From positions 15,467,001 through 15,531,000 of the forward strand of contig NC_092198.1 in assembly GCF_043641665.1 (NCBI RefSeq): a stretch of DNA of 64,000 nucleotides. The letters are read 5' to 3'. Origin of the DNA: Enoplosus armatus. Its lineage: Eukaryota; Chordata; Actinopteri; Centrarchiformes; Enoplosidae. How positions within the stretch are numbered: position 1 is the stretch's first letter; the number at the start of each line of letters is the position of its first letter. Positions 12,801-24,900 of the stretch are shown piece by piece. The notes beneath the pieces are model-generated. The model was given only the letters and a program-made list of their open reading frames with translations. It did not search any database and had not been told where the DNA came from. Made by a program: the position numbers and the translations under genes.

Positions 12801-15800
12801 GAGTCAAGCTAATGATAGCAATATTAGCTCGGGCAGGGTAAGCCTGTCCTTTAATAAACTTAGTATCATTCAAAAAGGGATGAAGCTCAGTTGTTTTAGT
12901 TAAGGATGAATGACTTAAACACATATCTCTGGGTGACCTCACTCACTGAGAGCTGAGCTGAACTCCAGCAGTTGTCATTGTTACTTTTCTACAATAACAA
13001 CGTGGTGGACATCAAGAGCACTGACTTCCTGAAACCTCTATGGCCAACATTTCTGTAGCAATCACAGATCTGTATTCTGCCTGACGCTATATGAATATGG
13101 TTAACTGCTTCTCACAAGTTAACTTGTTTGCAGAGTGCCTGAAGCAGCCTGTCTTTGAGATAATACCAAGAAAATCAAACTAAAGAGTTAAGAGTCTGAT
13201 ATTGTCTCTTTGGTGCAACATAAAAACGCTTCTTGTACACATCCCCTGTGTATTCAATTAGGCAAAAACATCCACCAGTCCTGCTGCAGGCATGCAGGGT
13301 GTGCAGCTCTTACTTGAGTTTCAAGTTAAGAGTTCAAGAAACATTTAATGATGCACACTTGAGAATAACAGTTCACCTCAGACTACCATAGATACTCTCA
13401 CCTTCACCCTTCACTTAATGATTCAAACTAAGCCTCTATGAGAAGCTTTAGATTTAACTTCCAAGTGGATAATCCATGTGTATTTTTGTCCAAATGATAA
13501 AAAAAAAAAAAAAATACAGTAGTATACGTATTGTATACATAGTATATGTATACTATTAGGTACTAATAACATGAACGTATATTATCTACAAAGCACCATT
13601 GTTCTGCCTCTCCAGTGAAGGTGATGCAACATCCTTCATCTCTGATAGTTAACCAAAGCCCAGCTTCCAGACTGCAGTGTGTCAAGCTGTGAATGAGTAT
13701 CCCCGTTTCCCTGACACACATCAAGCATTTCTTGAGTACAGTACAGGCTGAGCAAAACAGCAGTATAAGATGTTCTATCTGGAACAACTTAACCAAAATG
13801 AAATAGTTGTCTTTATGAACATCATAAATATAACATATAAACTGGAATTTGAAAACTTGGAAACTCCACAAACATTTATCTTGGGACTTTAAAGTAGAGA
13901 CTGTCTTAAAACACATCACATTGAATTGGGCAAGTACATTTGTCAGTTCTATGCATGCCAAATTGCTTTAAAAATAGTGGTACAGATAGCTACAGTACAC
14001 ATACATCATTTGCAGCTGCTACTTAGAAAGCATGGGTGAAAATATATGGTGTCAGTGTGACCTTAAAGCTGTGACCTTGGACAAAACCTGGAGCATCTAC
14101 AGTAAATTATCTGTGTTGTCCAGATTCAGAGGTCATTCACACAGTGCAGGGCACTGGTGGCTACACAGGGACTACCTTGTGAGGGAAAGGTAACAGGGTT
14201 GATCGACCCAGTGTCCTTGAGTGTGGGTCACAACACTGATGCTCATACATGCTCCAGGACGCCGACCCCTCCACTAAAAAACAGTTTATCTAATGTGGTG
14301 TTTACATCGCCAGTATTTGTTGTTCCGTACTGATTTACTGCTCAGTTCTCACTTTCTGACTGTTCATACAGTTGTTTTTGTAATGTGGCCAATATCTGAC
14401 AGCAGTCTAAACAAGTCATCCTTCTGAGCTGATCTACATGAAATACAGAACAACAATACCAAAGACTTAAGACTTGGCATGCTTGTGCAGAAGTATACAA
14501 ATAAAATGAAGGGCACTTTATGACATGGCGTGTCATCATGCCACTACATCATAGCTGGGATTATCATATATAATACAGTGTAACTCGTCGTAAAATGCCA
14601 CATTACCCATTGCCGCTGCTTGTATTTGAGTCTGTGGCTTCTTTAAAGTTACATTTTAAGGTTCTTGACTTTCGGTTGACATTACATTTAGCCATCTTTT
14701 TTTATTTATACGTCACATGAGTTTTGCTGCATTGAGGTGACATTCAAAATGATTATGTGGCCTGACACCTCAGTGTTCCTGAACTGATTGACGATGCACT
14801 GTAGCTGCAAAAACGCATTCTGATAGACTAAGGTCACATAGCTCAAATCTGGCTTGTGTCAGAATAAGGTGCACACATGGGATGGACCAAAATCAGCATT
14901 AAAAATTGAAATGAAAATGTTTTCCAATTCCAACATGATTTGGACCATTTTACCTGCTGTTTCAATGTAGCCTAACACACACAGCTATATGTACAAGTGT
15001 ATACAATTAATATAAGGAGTACAAGATTGCAAATTACAGTGTGTGTTATATCTGATAAACTAAACTTTAGTCAGTATTTGCATGATACAGCGGTATGGTA
15101 TCTCACTTCCAAACACTGTCAATCAAAGTCTGCAACACATATTGCTCAACACACGATCAGGTGTTCTATAGGGTGAAAGCTTTGCATTATTAAGCAGTAT
15201 GCCGTGTTGCACCCCATGTTCACCACTTAACAGTTTGTAAGCATTTTGTTCGCAGCTCTGTGCAACCAAACACCACTGACTGCCTGAATCACCTCAAGAT
15301 ATTCAACCATCCAGTTGAGAGAAACCAACAAACACTGATGATATCCTGCTGTTCTACCATTTGTGTCAGTTAAGTGTGTTTGCTTGTTTGATTGCTTTTT
15401 TTGTTTACCAAAAACACTTCCTGACTATACTTAGTAAATCAAGTAATTAGAGCCACAACAATTGTTTTCATTTTTCCTCAATTAAGTCTATGAAATGTGG
15501 AAAATAGTAAAATATGCCCATCACAAGGTGACGTATCAGCATGCAATCCCATAACTGACTCATTTCCAGTTTGGGAGAAAACACTTTCTCATGAAGGTTC
15601 TTTGACAAAACTCATTGTTGTTCTGAAGATACATTTCCACAATCCTCCCAAACCCTTCTAACCATCTGGATGAAAAAATATTCTTAGATATATTTTATCG
15701 TGCAGCAAACAGAATATTTTTTCATCCACCTTCTGGGCTTTTCAAACATTGTCAGGTATATTTTTCAGTGAAACAGAGGTTTGTCTCTTTGGTAAATCCA

Positions 15801-16205
15801 AGAAGAAACCGGGGCTTGGGAGCAACTTCACTGGTTTTAGAGCAATCTTGTGCGTGCTTACCCATCAGTTAGCTAATACCATTGAGTCCAGCATGCCAAT
15901 ATATATCCGCATGCAAGGTAGCACATGGATCAATGTGGCAATGTGTATGAATCACAAACGATCTTACCTGTATAACCTGCAATCCAGCCCCATGAAGACA
16001 CCATGGCCAGCAACCATTTGAACATGATTCCTTCAATGTGCCAGAAAGTGGAGCTGTCCCATATTCTCAGCGGCTGCAGAAGCAGCAGGTTTAAGCAGTA
16101 GGATGGGATGGCTACACAGTTGTTGAGGAACATAAACACAAAACGGATCACAGCCTTGAGCAGAACCCAGCCCAGTTTGCCGGCCCCGTCCAAGAGCTGT
16201 GCCAT
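883..16205 (-). CDS. lpgat1: Lysophosphatidylglycerol acyltransferase 1, 5' part (exons 2-4); continues off the left edge
   Basis: Three coding exons read on the minus strand: 15968-16205 (ATG at 16205, 79 codons plus one base), 2596-2714 and 883-978, joining in frame to 151 residues. The first of these exons extends 5' to an acceptor at 16220, so 15 bases of 5' UTR precede the ATG. All borders are GT-AG and the ATG has a strong context (A at -3, G at +4). The protein opens with a hydrophobic membrane region (about residues 11-48) followed by [13 protein letters not shown]. The acyltransferase HX4D motif is seen as NHQSTGD (His101-Asp106) and the second block as HGDFFIRQ (144-151). Family knowledge: LPGAT1 is an ER membrane enzyme that transfers acyl groups to lysophospholipids; the human protein is about 370 residues, so roughly 60% of the protein lies outside the window. 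The introns are 13.3 kb and 1.6 kb. The head-to-tail order lpgat1-ints7 agrees with human 1q32.3. Confidence 0.95.
2323..2431 (+). repeat. Two-copy interspersed repeat, copy 2
   Basis: Second copy of the element at 53-153, same orientation, roughly 85% alike by eye, with several extra bases before GCAATGTGTGCAA. It lies in the lpgat1 intron at 979-2595, about 165 bases before the exon at 2596. Confidence 0.7.
5867..6012 (+). mobile_element. tRNA-like fish SINE, internally deleted copy
   Basis: The head GGAGGTACAGTGGGTC and the degenerate B-box GTTTTGATCCCC, followed by AAGTGTCCTTGG, the tail phrase GGTGTGTGAATG and the end AAAGCGCTATATAAA, are the characteristic order of a common teleost SINE-like family. 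The middle, between the 'gggacactg' segment and the tail, is shortened compared with the family. It is remembered from fish genomes and not matched to a database; the exact family name is uncertain. Confidence 0.55.
6049..6222 (+). mobile_element. Common teleost dispersed repeat (class uncertain)
   Basis: The phrase ACTTTTATTAATCCCACAG, then GGGGAAATTTACACGTCAC and AGCAGCAAAGACAGA, matches a very common fish interspersed repeat that begins with a TTTATTGATCCC-like block. It starts about 36 bases after the SINE-like copy and ends in an A-rich stretch. It may be the 3' end of a LINE or part of a DNA element. Confidence 0.45.
11225..11592 (+). mobile_element. hAT-like non-autonomous element, rearranged copy
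   Basis: Carries the hallmarks of a teleost element whose ends read like CGATTATTTTGTCTATTAATC and whose middle reads GAAAAATGTCCATCACA and CCCAAAGATATT. This copy contains an internal inverted duplication (arms 11364-11400 and 11456-11492) and a 17-base direct repeat (11441-11457, 11503-11519). The ends are degraded and no target-site duplication is clear. Confidence 0.5.
11640..11985 (+). mobile_element. hAT-like non-autonomous element, second copy
   Basis: Same family and orientation as the preceding copy: GAAAAATGTCCATCAGAATATC, TTCAAAACCCAAAAATATTTG, and an end reading CTAATCTATCAACTGTTGCAG followed by CTC. The GTTGCAGC terminus is typical of the family. The 5' edge is uncertain. Confidence 0.5.
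13499..13514 (+). repeat. Poly-A run (16 A)
   Basis: Sixteen consecutive A residues in the long lpgat1 intron, followed by a TA-rich partly self-complementary segment (about 13518-13556). It could be the tail of a decayed retroelement on the plus strand, but no body is recognisable. Confidence 0.8.
15667..15728. repeat. Perfect 18-bp inverted repeat (hairpin)
   Basis: Arms 15667-15684 and 15711-15728 are exact reverse complements (TGGATGAAAAAATATTCT and its complement), separated by 26 bases. It lies in the long lpgat1 intron about 240 bases before the exon at 15968. A decayed fold-back transposon or a stable intronic hairpin are both possible. Confidence 0.75.
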
Positions 16206-16885
16206 CCTGATACACACCGTCTGTAACAGAGACACAGCAACTGTTAGCATCTCGGCTTGGCTTGTTTGACAAAAGACAAGACGAGTCATGAGTGTACACA
16301 ACATTATCCTTACTGTAAACAAACAGATGTGCTCTGAACAGCACACAAATCCACAAAATAGCCCAATGTTATGCCAAACACCGAGAGTCTGCCGCTAACC
16401 ATTTGAGGGTGAGGCTGTTCAGCGTAATCTAAATGTAACACGCGCGTAGTGGTCGCTATCTTATCATTATCCAAGAGGATTTATTCTGAACTGTGGCTAT
16501 TTGTTATTCGTGACTTCCTCCTAGCTAGTCGCCTAGCCTTAACAGTAATACATGCAAAGACAGGACCATAAAAGGACCAGTCGCACGGGACGTGGTCGAG
16601 TACTTCAAGACATGCTAGCTAACAGTAGTTAGCATAATGGGAACAGATGTTAAGAAATGTGTCAGGAATGACAACCCGCGGGCTCTAACATTACTGCAAA
16701 ACACACTGACACAGATAATAGACGTAGCTAATAAGCTTAAGTACTCCAGTATTTAAGAGACAATACTGAACATTAACAACGCTGGGTATCTGGAGGCTGG
16801 TGCAAAGCGTAATATCCGTGTGCCTCATCCCGAATCTAGTCCGACCCTGTAATTCAGTAAAAGTCTGGTAGGTCATGTTACTCAC

Positions 16886-17480
16886 CCAATTAATGTCGCT
16901 GAAGCATCCAAGGACGGACAGAGATGTAGCTAATTGTTGGGGCGAGATAAATTGTGTCACGTGTAGCTAACCTAAACGGTTAAGTTAGCATTTTTTGCTA
17001 GTTGACATGGCCAGTCTCTATCAAATCTGGGGACAGAGGTGGAACTGTCTGATATCGTTACAACAAACCCCGTGCGATAAAACTGCAGTTGCACCCATTT
17101 AGCTAACGTTATCCAGGGCTGCTCGGGCACGGTAAATCCCGGCGGACGCCGTTAGCTCGCTAGCTAGCTAGCAAGCAGCTCCACTTGAGCGTCGCTGGCT
17201 CCATCTCAGTCAGAGACACCGGGATAATTCCACTGATGCATCATCATCATCATCGTCAAGTTAGCTAGCTACTGAGCTCCCATTAGCGAATATGGACGAG
17301 AGGCGGTTCGGGCCTAGTATCAACGCTGCTAGCTAGACAAACGTTACACAAACTATTACCGACATATGCACATCAAATACCAAGAACAGAGATTTTTCGT
17401 TTCTAGGCAGGAAGGACCCGTTATCTTTCTCCAGAACCCGATTCACTCAGCGTCAATATACACAAAAGATCAGATGAGTA
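16886..17480 (-). promoter_or_regulatory. lpgat1: lpgat1 probable non-coding first exon and promoter
   Basis: Coding exon 2 carries its own acceptor only 15 bases upstream of the ATG, so a separate 5' UTR exon must exist. The best donor upstream on the minus strand is TTGG|GTGAGTAAC, which puts the exon edge at 16886. The DNA from there to about 17.48 kb is locally richer in CpG than its surroundings. It holds a CACGTG E-box (16958-16963), several TAGC/GCTA runs (for example 17155-17173) and a short CAT trinucleotide run near 17239-17257. The transcription start cannot be fixed from sequence alone, so the exon extent is inference. Confidence 0.45.
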
Positions 17481-18870
17481 TGAACGGAAATGGGTCCCCT
17501 TCACCTTCAAAATAAAAGCGTAAATTGTAGGTACGTTTCAAACACGATTGTTGAGATCATAGACTTTATATAATAAATAAAAAGAGATATATAATAAATA
17601 TAAAAAAATAAGTGAAAACAGAGGCATGATACTAGATGATAACGCAAGACCTACTTTAGTCGATACTGTACTTTAAGAGTGCAAATTCCCAACAAAATGT
17701 ATAATTAATAAAATTACCAAAATCCAATATAATACAATGTGAACCTGGTGCCCCAAGGGCCTGGAGCAGGTGCCCATTTTGAAAATCCAGCATTGGAAAT
17801 TACATCAATGTATGTTGTCAAAAGACATAAAGTAGACACAAATACATATACATTTTATAGTGTACAAGTGTAAGTGTAAAAAATTATCAATCTGAAGAAA
17901 ATCATGCCCTGAATTTGCTTCTACTCACATTTATTATTAAATAAGATGGGGTTTAATGTGATGTAAAAATACTTGTAAAAAAAGATATTCAGTGAAACGT
18001 TTTATTTTGAAAACCTCGTCCGGAACTTTCATTTTTATTCCTTGTCACTTGACGCTCGTGTTCACCTGACGCCAGTCTCTAGCCAGTAAGTGCGCAGGCT
18101 CTCTGATGTCAGGTGCTGATGGTTTCAATGTCTATGAACAAGAAACTGCTTCTCTAAATTTTTATGACAAAATCTTATGACTTCATCTGGATTCATCCCC
18201 GACAAGAAGTTATTTTCAGATTACATCATCAGTGTGGGCGCGTGAGTTCACCGTTAAAATCGATGTATTTAGTTTTATATTATCCAGCAATTATACAGCG
18301 TGGGCTGTTTAGGTAGATTTTGCATTATTATTAAAGCACGTTAGAAAGTTTAGAGCTAGTGTCGTAAATGAGGCAAAAATAACACAAGAAAGCATAAGAT
18401 TGACTTGCATAAAACTATCCATTCGAAAAGTCTAAATGCTGTCATTTTAACATTGTAATTCAGACAAGGCTGAAATTGACATGACAGATTTTAGTGCCCT
18501 TCAGACAAATGATGTCCACTTAATGACTATGGTCTGCCCCCTGATGGTCCTTTATGTTATCACACTTTGTGTAGACTAGATGACATGGTAAATCTAAGGA
18601 CATTCATACTAAATTGTCCTGGAGATTACTGCATCCACAAAATACAATTGGATTAAGAATATGGACAGGGAATTAAAAGCAGTTTTGCTTTTTTGTGGTG
18701 GGCAACCTTTATGCTGAAAATCTTCACCATCAGATTATAGTGAAGGCCAATAATGTGTGGATTTTGAGTATACAATGAAACGACTGCATTTTCTTGTGTC
18801 CTTTACACCTGGTCGACATTATTTTTAAAGGATTTCACTCAATGAGCAGCATCAAAATTAAATCTGGCTT
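17481..18870. other. lpgat1-ints7 intergenic region
   Basis: AT-rich spacer between the lpgat1 5' end and the ints7 3' end, which is downstream of ints7 and upstream of lpgat1. There is no coding potential on either strand beyond chance. A patch at about 18010-18130 has several CpG and a donor-like CAGTAAGTG but no demonstrable exon partner. Confidence 0.6.
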
Positions 18871-18876
18871 TTTAAT
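18871..18876 (-). terminator. ints7: Candidate polyadenylation signal of ints7 (ATTAAA)
   Basis: ATTAAA on the minus strand, about 95 bases after the ints7 stop codon at 18969-18971. It is the first recognisable hexamer downstream. No transcript evidence is available, and weaker AT-rich variants also lie nearby. Confidence 0.35.
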
Positions 18877-18968
18877 CATTCATAAAAATTTGTACATATT
18901 CAGTTTCTACAAGACAAAACAGGTCAAAGTACATAAGCTAAAACAATCAAGCATTGAGAGGACGTTCA

Positions 18969-21900
18969 CTAGAAGCGAGTGTATGCACCCCTCTGTGGAG
19001 CAGGCGGAGCTCCACCCTGCTGCAGCTGATGGCGGAGCTGCTGGGAGTAAGGATCCTCCAGGGATTTGACTGACACTGTCGTCTTGGGCCCGGTCTTCCA
19101 CTCGATGCCACTCTCATCCACCACAGAGGCCTCCACGGTGACGGTGTGAGTGCCCAAGATGGAGAAATTCAGCAAGAACTGGGTGCTGAAGTAGTCGTTG
19201 TGGGGTTCTACCCGCTGCTCGATCTCATTCGTTTTAGTGTCAAGTGCGATCTAAAAAGTTGAAAATACAGGAAAACAAGACATATATGTGGTGTTTTTAT
19301 CAATATATATTTATATATTTAAATGTTTGAAGGCAAGCACTCAATACCTTGTAGTCAGGCCCTGTCTTGCTCTGGAGAACTGATGTGACATTGAGGCAGA
19401 CAGACTGGATTTTCCTGAAGAGTCCTGGAGTCGAACCGTGCTGCACTACCCCCTCCACCTTTAGAGTCAGCTGCTGGCTGCTCTGCACTGGGATCGGTTC
19501 ACTCGGTGTTCGCGGGGACGGAGAGAGGGCAAGCTGGAAAAATAGTAAGACATACCTGGGTCAGCCTTTAGAGAGCTTAACAAAGAATGTCGCACATAGC
19601 TGCAACTGTACTGTATGTGCCCATGATCACATGGTAGGTGGAGTCTGCTGCTTCTTTGCACTGCATGTGAGCTGTGGTTGTCAGTCAGCAGTGTGCTTGC
19701 ATGTCAGCCTGTCTTGAAAACATTCCTGCACATGGTGTAATGTGTTGAAGTGATTGCTGAAACACTTCAGGGAAGGTTTTAGGGAGCTTGCCAAAAGATT
19801 GATCTTCGTATGGTCTAATAAATGCATCAGAGTTATGAGGGTGTGGTTTTCCCCATTCTTCCTTTTGTGTTGATGAAGTGATTGTTAACATTAACAATGA
19901 AAGGCATCCTGTACACTTATGTTGTCCTGAGGATCGTATCCCTCATACACTAGTAATACACACATACACTTAGTAGTCGATAGAAAGAAGCGTAATGAGC
20001 TCTCTATCATTCTAATGTTTTACATTCTGTTTGGCATCTGTAATTACGGATTGGGGTGTACATTTTATGGTGATTTTCAGAATAAAGTGACTGTATTGTA
20101 CCTTGATGCTTGTTGACTGGAGCTTTTGGAAGAAATACCTCTGGAAAGACAGCGGGACTTTCAGCAAAGCTATGACAGCATCACAGAGACAACCTGTATG
20201 CTGGAAAACAATAACAGTAAACAATACATTTTCATTATTGACATTATAAGTTTGTGTAAGTTTACTATATTTAACCAGGTAAAAGTCATGTTGAGAATAA
20301 AATATCTTCCTAGAGACCTGACCAAGAGGGCAGCATCAAAATAATGTTACAACATTTAATACAAACAACATAAACAGGCCAAGATAACTGTCACACGCTT
20401 CAAAAGAGTATAGACAATATCCAGTTAAGATACATATACAGGTATGAGTTTCTAAAAAGTAAAAAAAAAGAAAAAGAAAAGGCAAAAGACAAAGAGAACT
20501 AGAATTAGGGTAGGAGCAGATTAAGCGTAGAATAAATCTGGACACCCTGCAGCTAAATTGTAAGCATAAGTAATTTACCATTCACATCACAAGGTGTTGT
20601 ATATGACTCTTACCAGGCATGAAACAGGAGGGTGTTTCTTGGTGAGGCCCTCCACTTCCTCCAACACTCGACTGAAGACCGACATCATCCGTCGCTCATA
20701 TTCACTCTCTGTCTGCACCGACCCCAGGGTGCCATACTCTTGAAAACTAGATTACAGAAACAGAGAGAGACAATCTGTTACAGACGAACGTCTGCCAGGA
20801 AAAGGCCTTCAGGGGATGTGTGTTATAGCAAAGCACTTTCAATAGAAACACTCAACTACATACAGTGAAAAACCTCTATAAAATTAACTAAGATGCATTT
20901 ATTTTCACCACGGTGTCATTTACGTCAAATGTGCAGCTTAGAAAAAGGCTACATCCATACATCATGCTGTAGTTGGTTAAAGCATGATTTAATTCCATGA
21001 CAAATTCAATATGATACATTTCAAGTTCACATTTTCCATCACACTCTACTGTCAGTCTACCACAGAGAAGCTACGTTTTCTCAGATGTCAAGCAAGTGAA
21101 AACCCTCCAACCCATGGAAATGAATAAAGGTACAAGTAATTTTACTCTACAGCAGTTTTCTGTTGGGAAGTGATACACAGTCACATACACAATCTAGACT
21201 AAATCTCTTTTTAAACTTTATCCGAAACCACCAAAAAAAAAAAAAGAAATCATACAAATCACGCTGTTCCACCTTTGTGGACTACAACAGCTCTCACCTG
21301 GCTGCCTGTGGGTCCAGGATCAGTGCTTCTATCACATGGGAGACAAGCAAACAGCTCTGCTGTTGTCTGAGCAGACAGTTAAAGAAAAGTGACTGATATT
21401 AAAGAAAGAAGAGACATTACGGCAGAGAAACCAGGGTTGTCAAAAAAGACAAAAGTCTGATCTGACTGAGGCATGTTTAAGGATACAGTTCCACATTGCG
21501 AAGGGTGGCATAATCAGCATCAAACGACGACTGGTGTAAATCAGCGTAGCGAGCTGCAAGACTTCTGAACTCATCCATGCATACCTTCATCTGGAAAAGA
21601 AGTTAGGTTTAGGTCCTAATTAATATTATGTGTAAAAACTTCCCCTAAATGCTACTGTATGTGAACAGAGGCTTATTCCAACCTAAACAATGACCTGACA
21701 AAAAAAGGTCACACTCCCTGCAGCGCTGCACAGACCTCCAGTAACTACTATTAGTGTTTCACCTGCATGGAGATGCGGCCGCACCGCTGCAGCTCATTGC
21801 CTGAGGTGAGGGCGACAGTGGTGGCGATGGCAGGAGGAGGGCTGGTCTTCAAGCTATTGCAGGTACAAATGAGCTGCGACAGGGCTTGTAGGGTGTCGAT

Positions 21901-24900
21901 CCGCAGCTTAATGAACTCACACTGGAATGTAAGCGGGCTCAGAGGAGTGCTGGCAGCCTGGAGGGAGGGATTAATCAGATAACAGCACATAAACACTACA
22001 GTTAAACAGTGACACAGGACCTGTTGAGTTGACCTAACAAGATACAGCCAGGTATTAGGTGAGTTAATCCATTAACAATTTGAGATACTTAAATAGCAAG
22101 ACTCTCCAGACTGAGTATCCGCAGCTGTCATTGGTCACGTAGGAGGAGGAATTGTATTAATGTTTTTTGACAAGCAGATGCCTGCCAGTTAACTGACCGT
22201 GAGGGAAGCGATGCCCTTTTGGTAGGAGCGCAGGGCCTCTGCGATGGCGCTCATGGCTCCACTGTAGTCTCCATCCTCCACGTGACTCAGGCACTGCTCT
22301 GCCTGGGAAAACTCTTTCAGGCTGTTCAGCCAGAAGTAGAAGTGCTCCGATGCCACACGGGTCCTCAGACTCTGGTACAGCTCGCTGGAGAACTCATGGC
22401 ATCCCTGCAGATCAATGATAGTATTTCATCATGTTTCAGGTGCAGGGTTTGGCAAACTACGTCTGTGACATATCCTGAAGGGTTAGGGAAGTCATGGGCA
22501 ACTGAACTCATCTTGTGACGCCTTTTCATTCAAACAAATAGATGCCTAGGTGCACCTTTACCAGCTCTCTCTTTCATCTTTGTGGATCAAATAGAGGTCT
22601 AGAATCATTAAAACACAGAATACAGAGTGCAGTCTGTGTTAAGGTTGTCAGAGCTCAAACACAGAAGACAACTTTATATCGACACACTCGCTGGTTATGT
22701 ATGTACAAGCAGGTGAGATTACCATGCGTGAGGCTTGTCGTGCGATGCGGTACACCGTCCAGCCATTAGCAACATTCTCCAGCTGCTGTTTGATGACAGT
22801 CTTCACTTCGGCTGACAGAGATGACTGACTAGCAACAAAAATCACTGTTGCCAAGGAAACCTGCAGCAATCCCAGCGGGAGAGACCAAAATCAGAGATAT
22901 ACAAGGGCAATAAAACGCCTATAAAAACCAAGGATTTTTAAACTGAATGCAGTGTCAGCTATTCTAACATTGTTGTAGGTTTACAGCAGTCATGCATAGG
23001 CTAGAAAATAACAAGCTCAATTTCTGACTGAAATCAGGTTAGCATGTGCAGGTTGATTTTCCACTGAAACATAGATATAACACAATTACTGCTCAATTGT
23101 CATGTAAATTAGTCATGTTGTCATGTTGTAAGTCGCTTGTGCTTAAAACATAAAAGCTTCATTTAAGTGTTGTGAGGCTCTTAAAGCTTTAATTTCCTGT
23201 CTCAACAGCAGCTGACGTCTGACTCATGCACAGTCTCTCACCAGAAGCTCCTGCTGCTTGTCAGTGGAGGAGTGAGTGGCCACTCTGTAGAGGTCCACCA
23301 GATCTCCCAGCATGCCGTCGCCCAACACCGGCAGGTGGGTGGCGATGGCTGCCAGAGCGTGGCACATGAGAACGCGAGAGGAGTCACAGGATAAGTGGAG
23401 CTGGCCGAGCAAGAACTCCACAGCAGACTGGCTGAGATGGGGCCGACTTTTCAGCAGTTTAACCAATGAGGTGAGGGCCGTCTAGGGTTGACACAAAAAC
23501 GGAAGCAGAAGGATCTGCATTACCCAGTCATAATGGAGACAAGAGCTGGTTGAGGATAAACAGCCTCCTGGTAATCAATCATCTTTACATACATTTCCAG
23601 GAGGTGGATGGCGGTAGAGTTAGATGCCTAGATGGTAAGGTATGCTGGTATTATGGTTGTCAGTGTTAGAAACAGCTGTAATAATTCAGCTTTACTGAGC
23701 AATGCTCCCAAAATCATTTTGCAGTTACAATGTTACATTTGTCCAAAGATGGAGACTGCATTTATTATTGCTTTGGTATCAAATAACACAAATGTAAACA
23801 GAGTTTGTGATATTCGTGTGTCTTAAATTTCAAAACACGGCATCCTAAATGCCTCACACTAGGCAAAGTTTTACATTTCCATGTTAACATTAAATTATCA
23901 AGAACGTTTGGCATGGCACCTTCCCCTGACTTTACTGACCAGGGCTGGGATATCATTTGAAATGCCATACTATGTTCAATTAGATAGTGTTCCTATATGT
24001 TTTTCTACAAAGACCTTTTTAATCTAACAGGAGAAAATAAACAAGTAAACAAAATACAATCTAAAATATAAATCAGGAACTATCTTATCAAAGAATATGT
24101 AAACAACATTACAAATCCGATCAGGCATTTGATGCCAGCTTACAGAACTTGACGGTTTTCTACACTTTGTGCTACGAACACATTTGGGTTGGTACCAAAA
24201 AAAGAATGAGGTTCAATACCCAGCTCTATTCTTGATGTATTGATCCAAGCTATGCCCTCTGCCTTGTGGTTATAATGTTGTCTTACTTTGAGTGTGGCCT
24301 GTGCACTAGGGCTGCTGTCCTGACTGCAAAGCATCAATAGAGACTCCACTCCCAAAACTGTGTCCTGCTCCAGCTGTACTATATCTGAGGAGGAGAAGTA
24401 CACACAGCAACACTTAGCCTTGGGACACAAGAGCAAACATCAGTGGGGTGAATGTGAGATCAATGCATTGATGAGCAATTGGCATTTTAAGAATGTTGCT
24501 GTGAGTAACCTTTTTCTGGACAGGAAATGGCGATGTTGGAGAGCACTATGACCCCGTGAGCGGCCACTGCCAGGTTGCTGTGGTAACAGCATTCTTGTGC
24601 CAGTTTAACCAGGTCAGTGAGCCGGGGGGGAACTGAAGAGCCACCTGAGAAGAATGTTTGAGAGGAATAAAGATAAGTCCAGAGTCGTTCCCTTCTTCTT
24701 CACAATACAACTAACAGCGATGGAAACATGCAGTTAAAGCCTGGTTAAGATCAAATTCTTACATACTTAAAGAAACACTGTTATCGAGAACTATTTAAAA
24801 GTGAATACAACCTGTCATATTGCTAAAGTACTGTTTGATTGCAATTGTTCCAGAGAGGGTGGAGAGGACAGCCAACATCCCCAGCTTGAGACTGTTGTAA

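Larger units (their letters stand above)
2715..15967. other. Long lpgat1 intron (13.3 kb)
   Basis: No coding exon was recognised. It contains a SINE-like copy (5867-6012), a second dispersed repeat (6049-6222), two hAT-like repeat copies (11225-11985), a poly-A run (13499-13514), a perfect hairpin (15667-15728) and unclassified complex sequence, with possible conserved non-coding patches near 6540-6960 and 8880-9240. The short open frames here look random. Confidence 0.6.

Noticed and set aside
14150..14290. Possible second SINE-like copy around GTGTCCTTGAG
   Set aside because: Only that short phrase matches; head, B-box and tail are not recognisable.
24130..24240. Sequence with GAGGTTCAATACCCAGC, resembling a tRNA B-box
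   Set aside because: No matching A-box or cloverleaf can be drawn; at most a fragment of a dispersed fish repeat in an ints7 intron.
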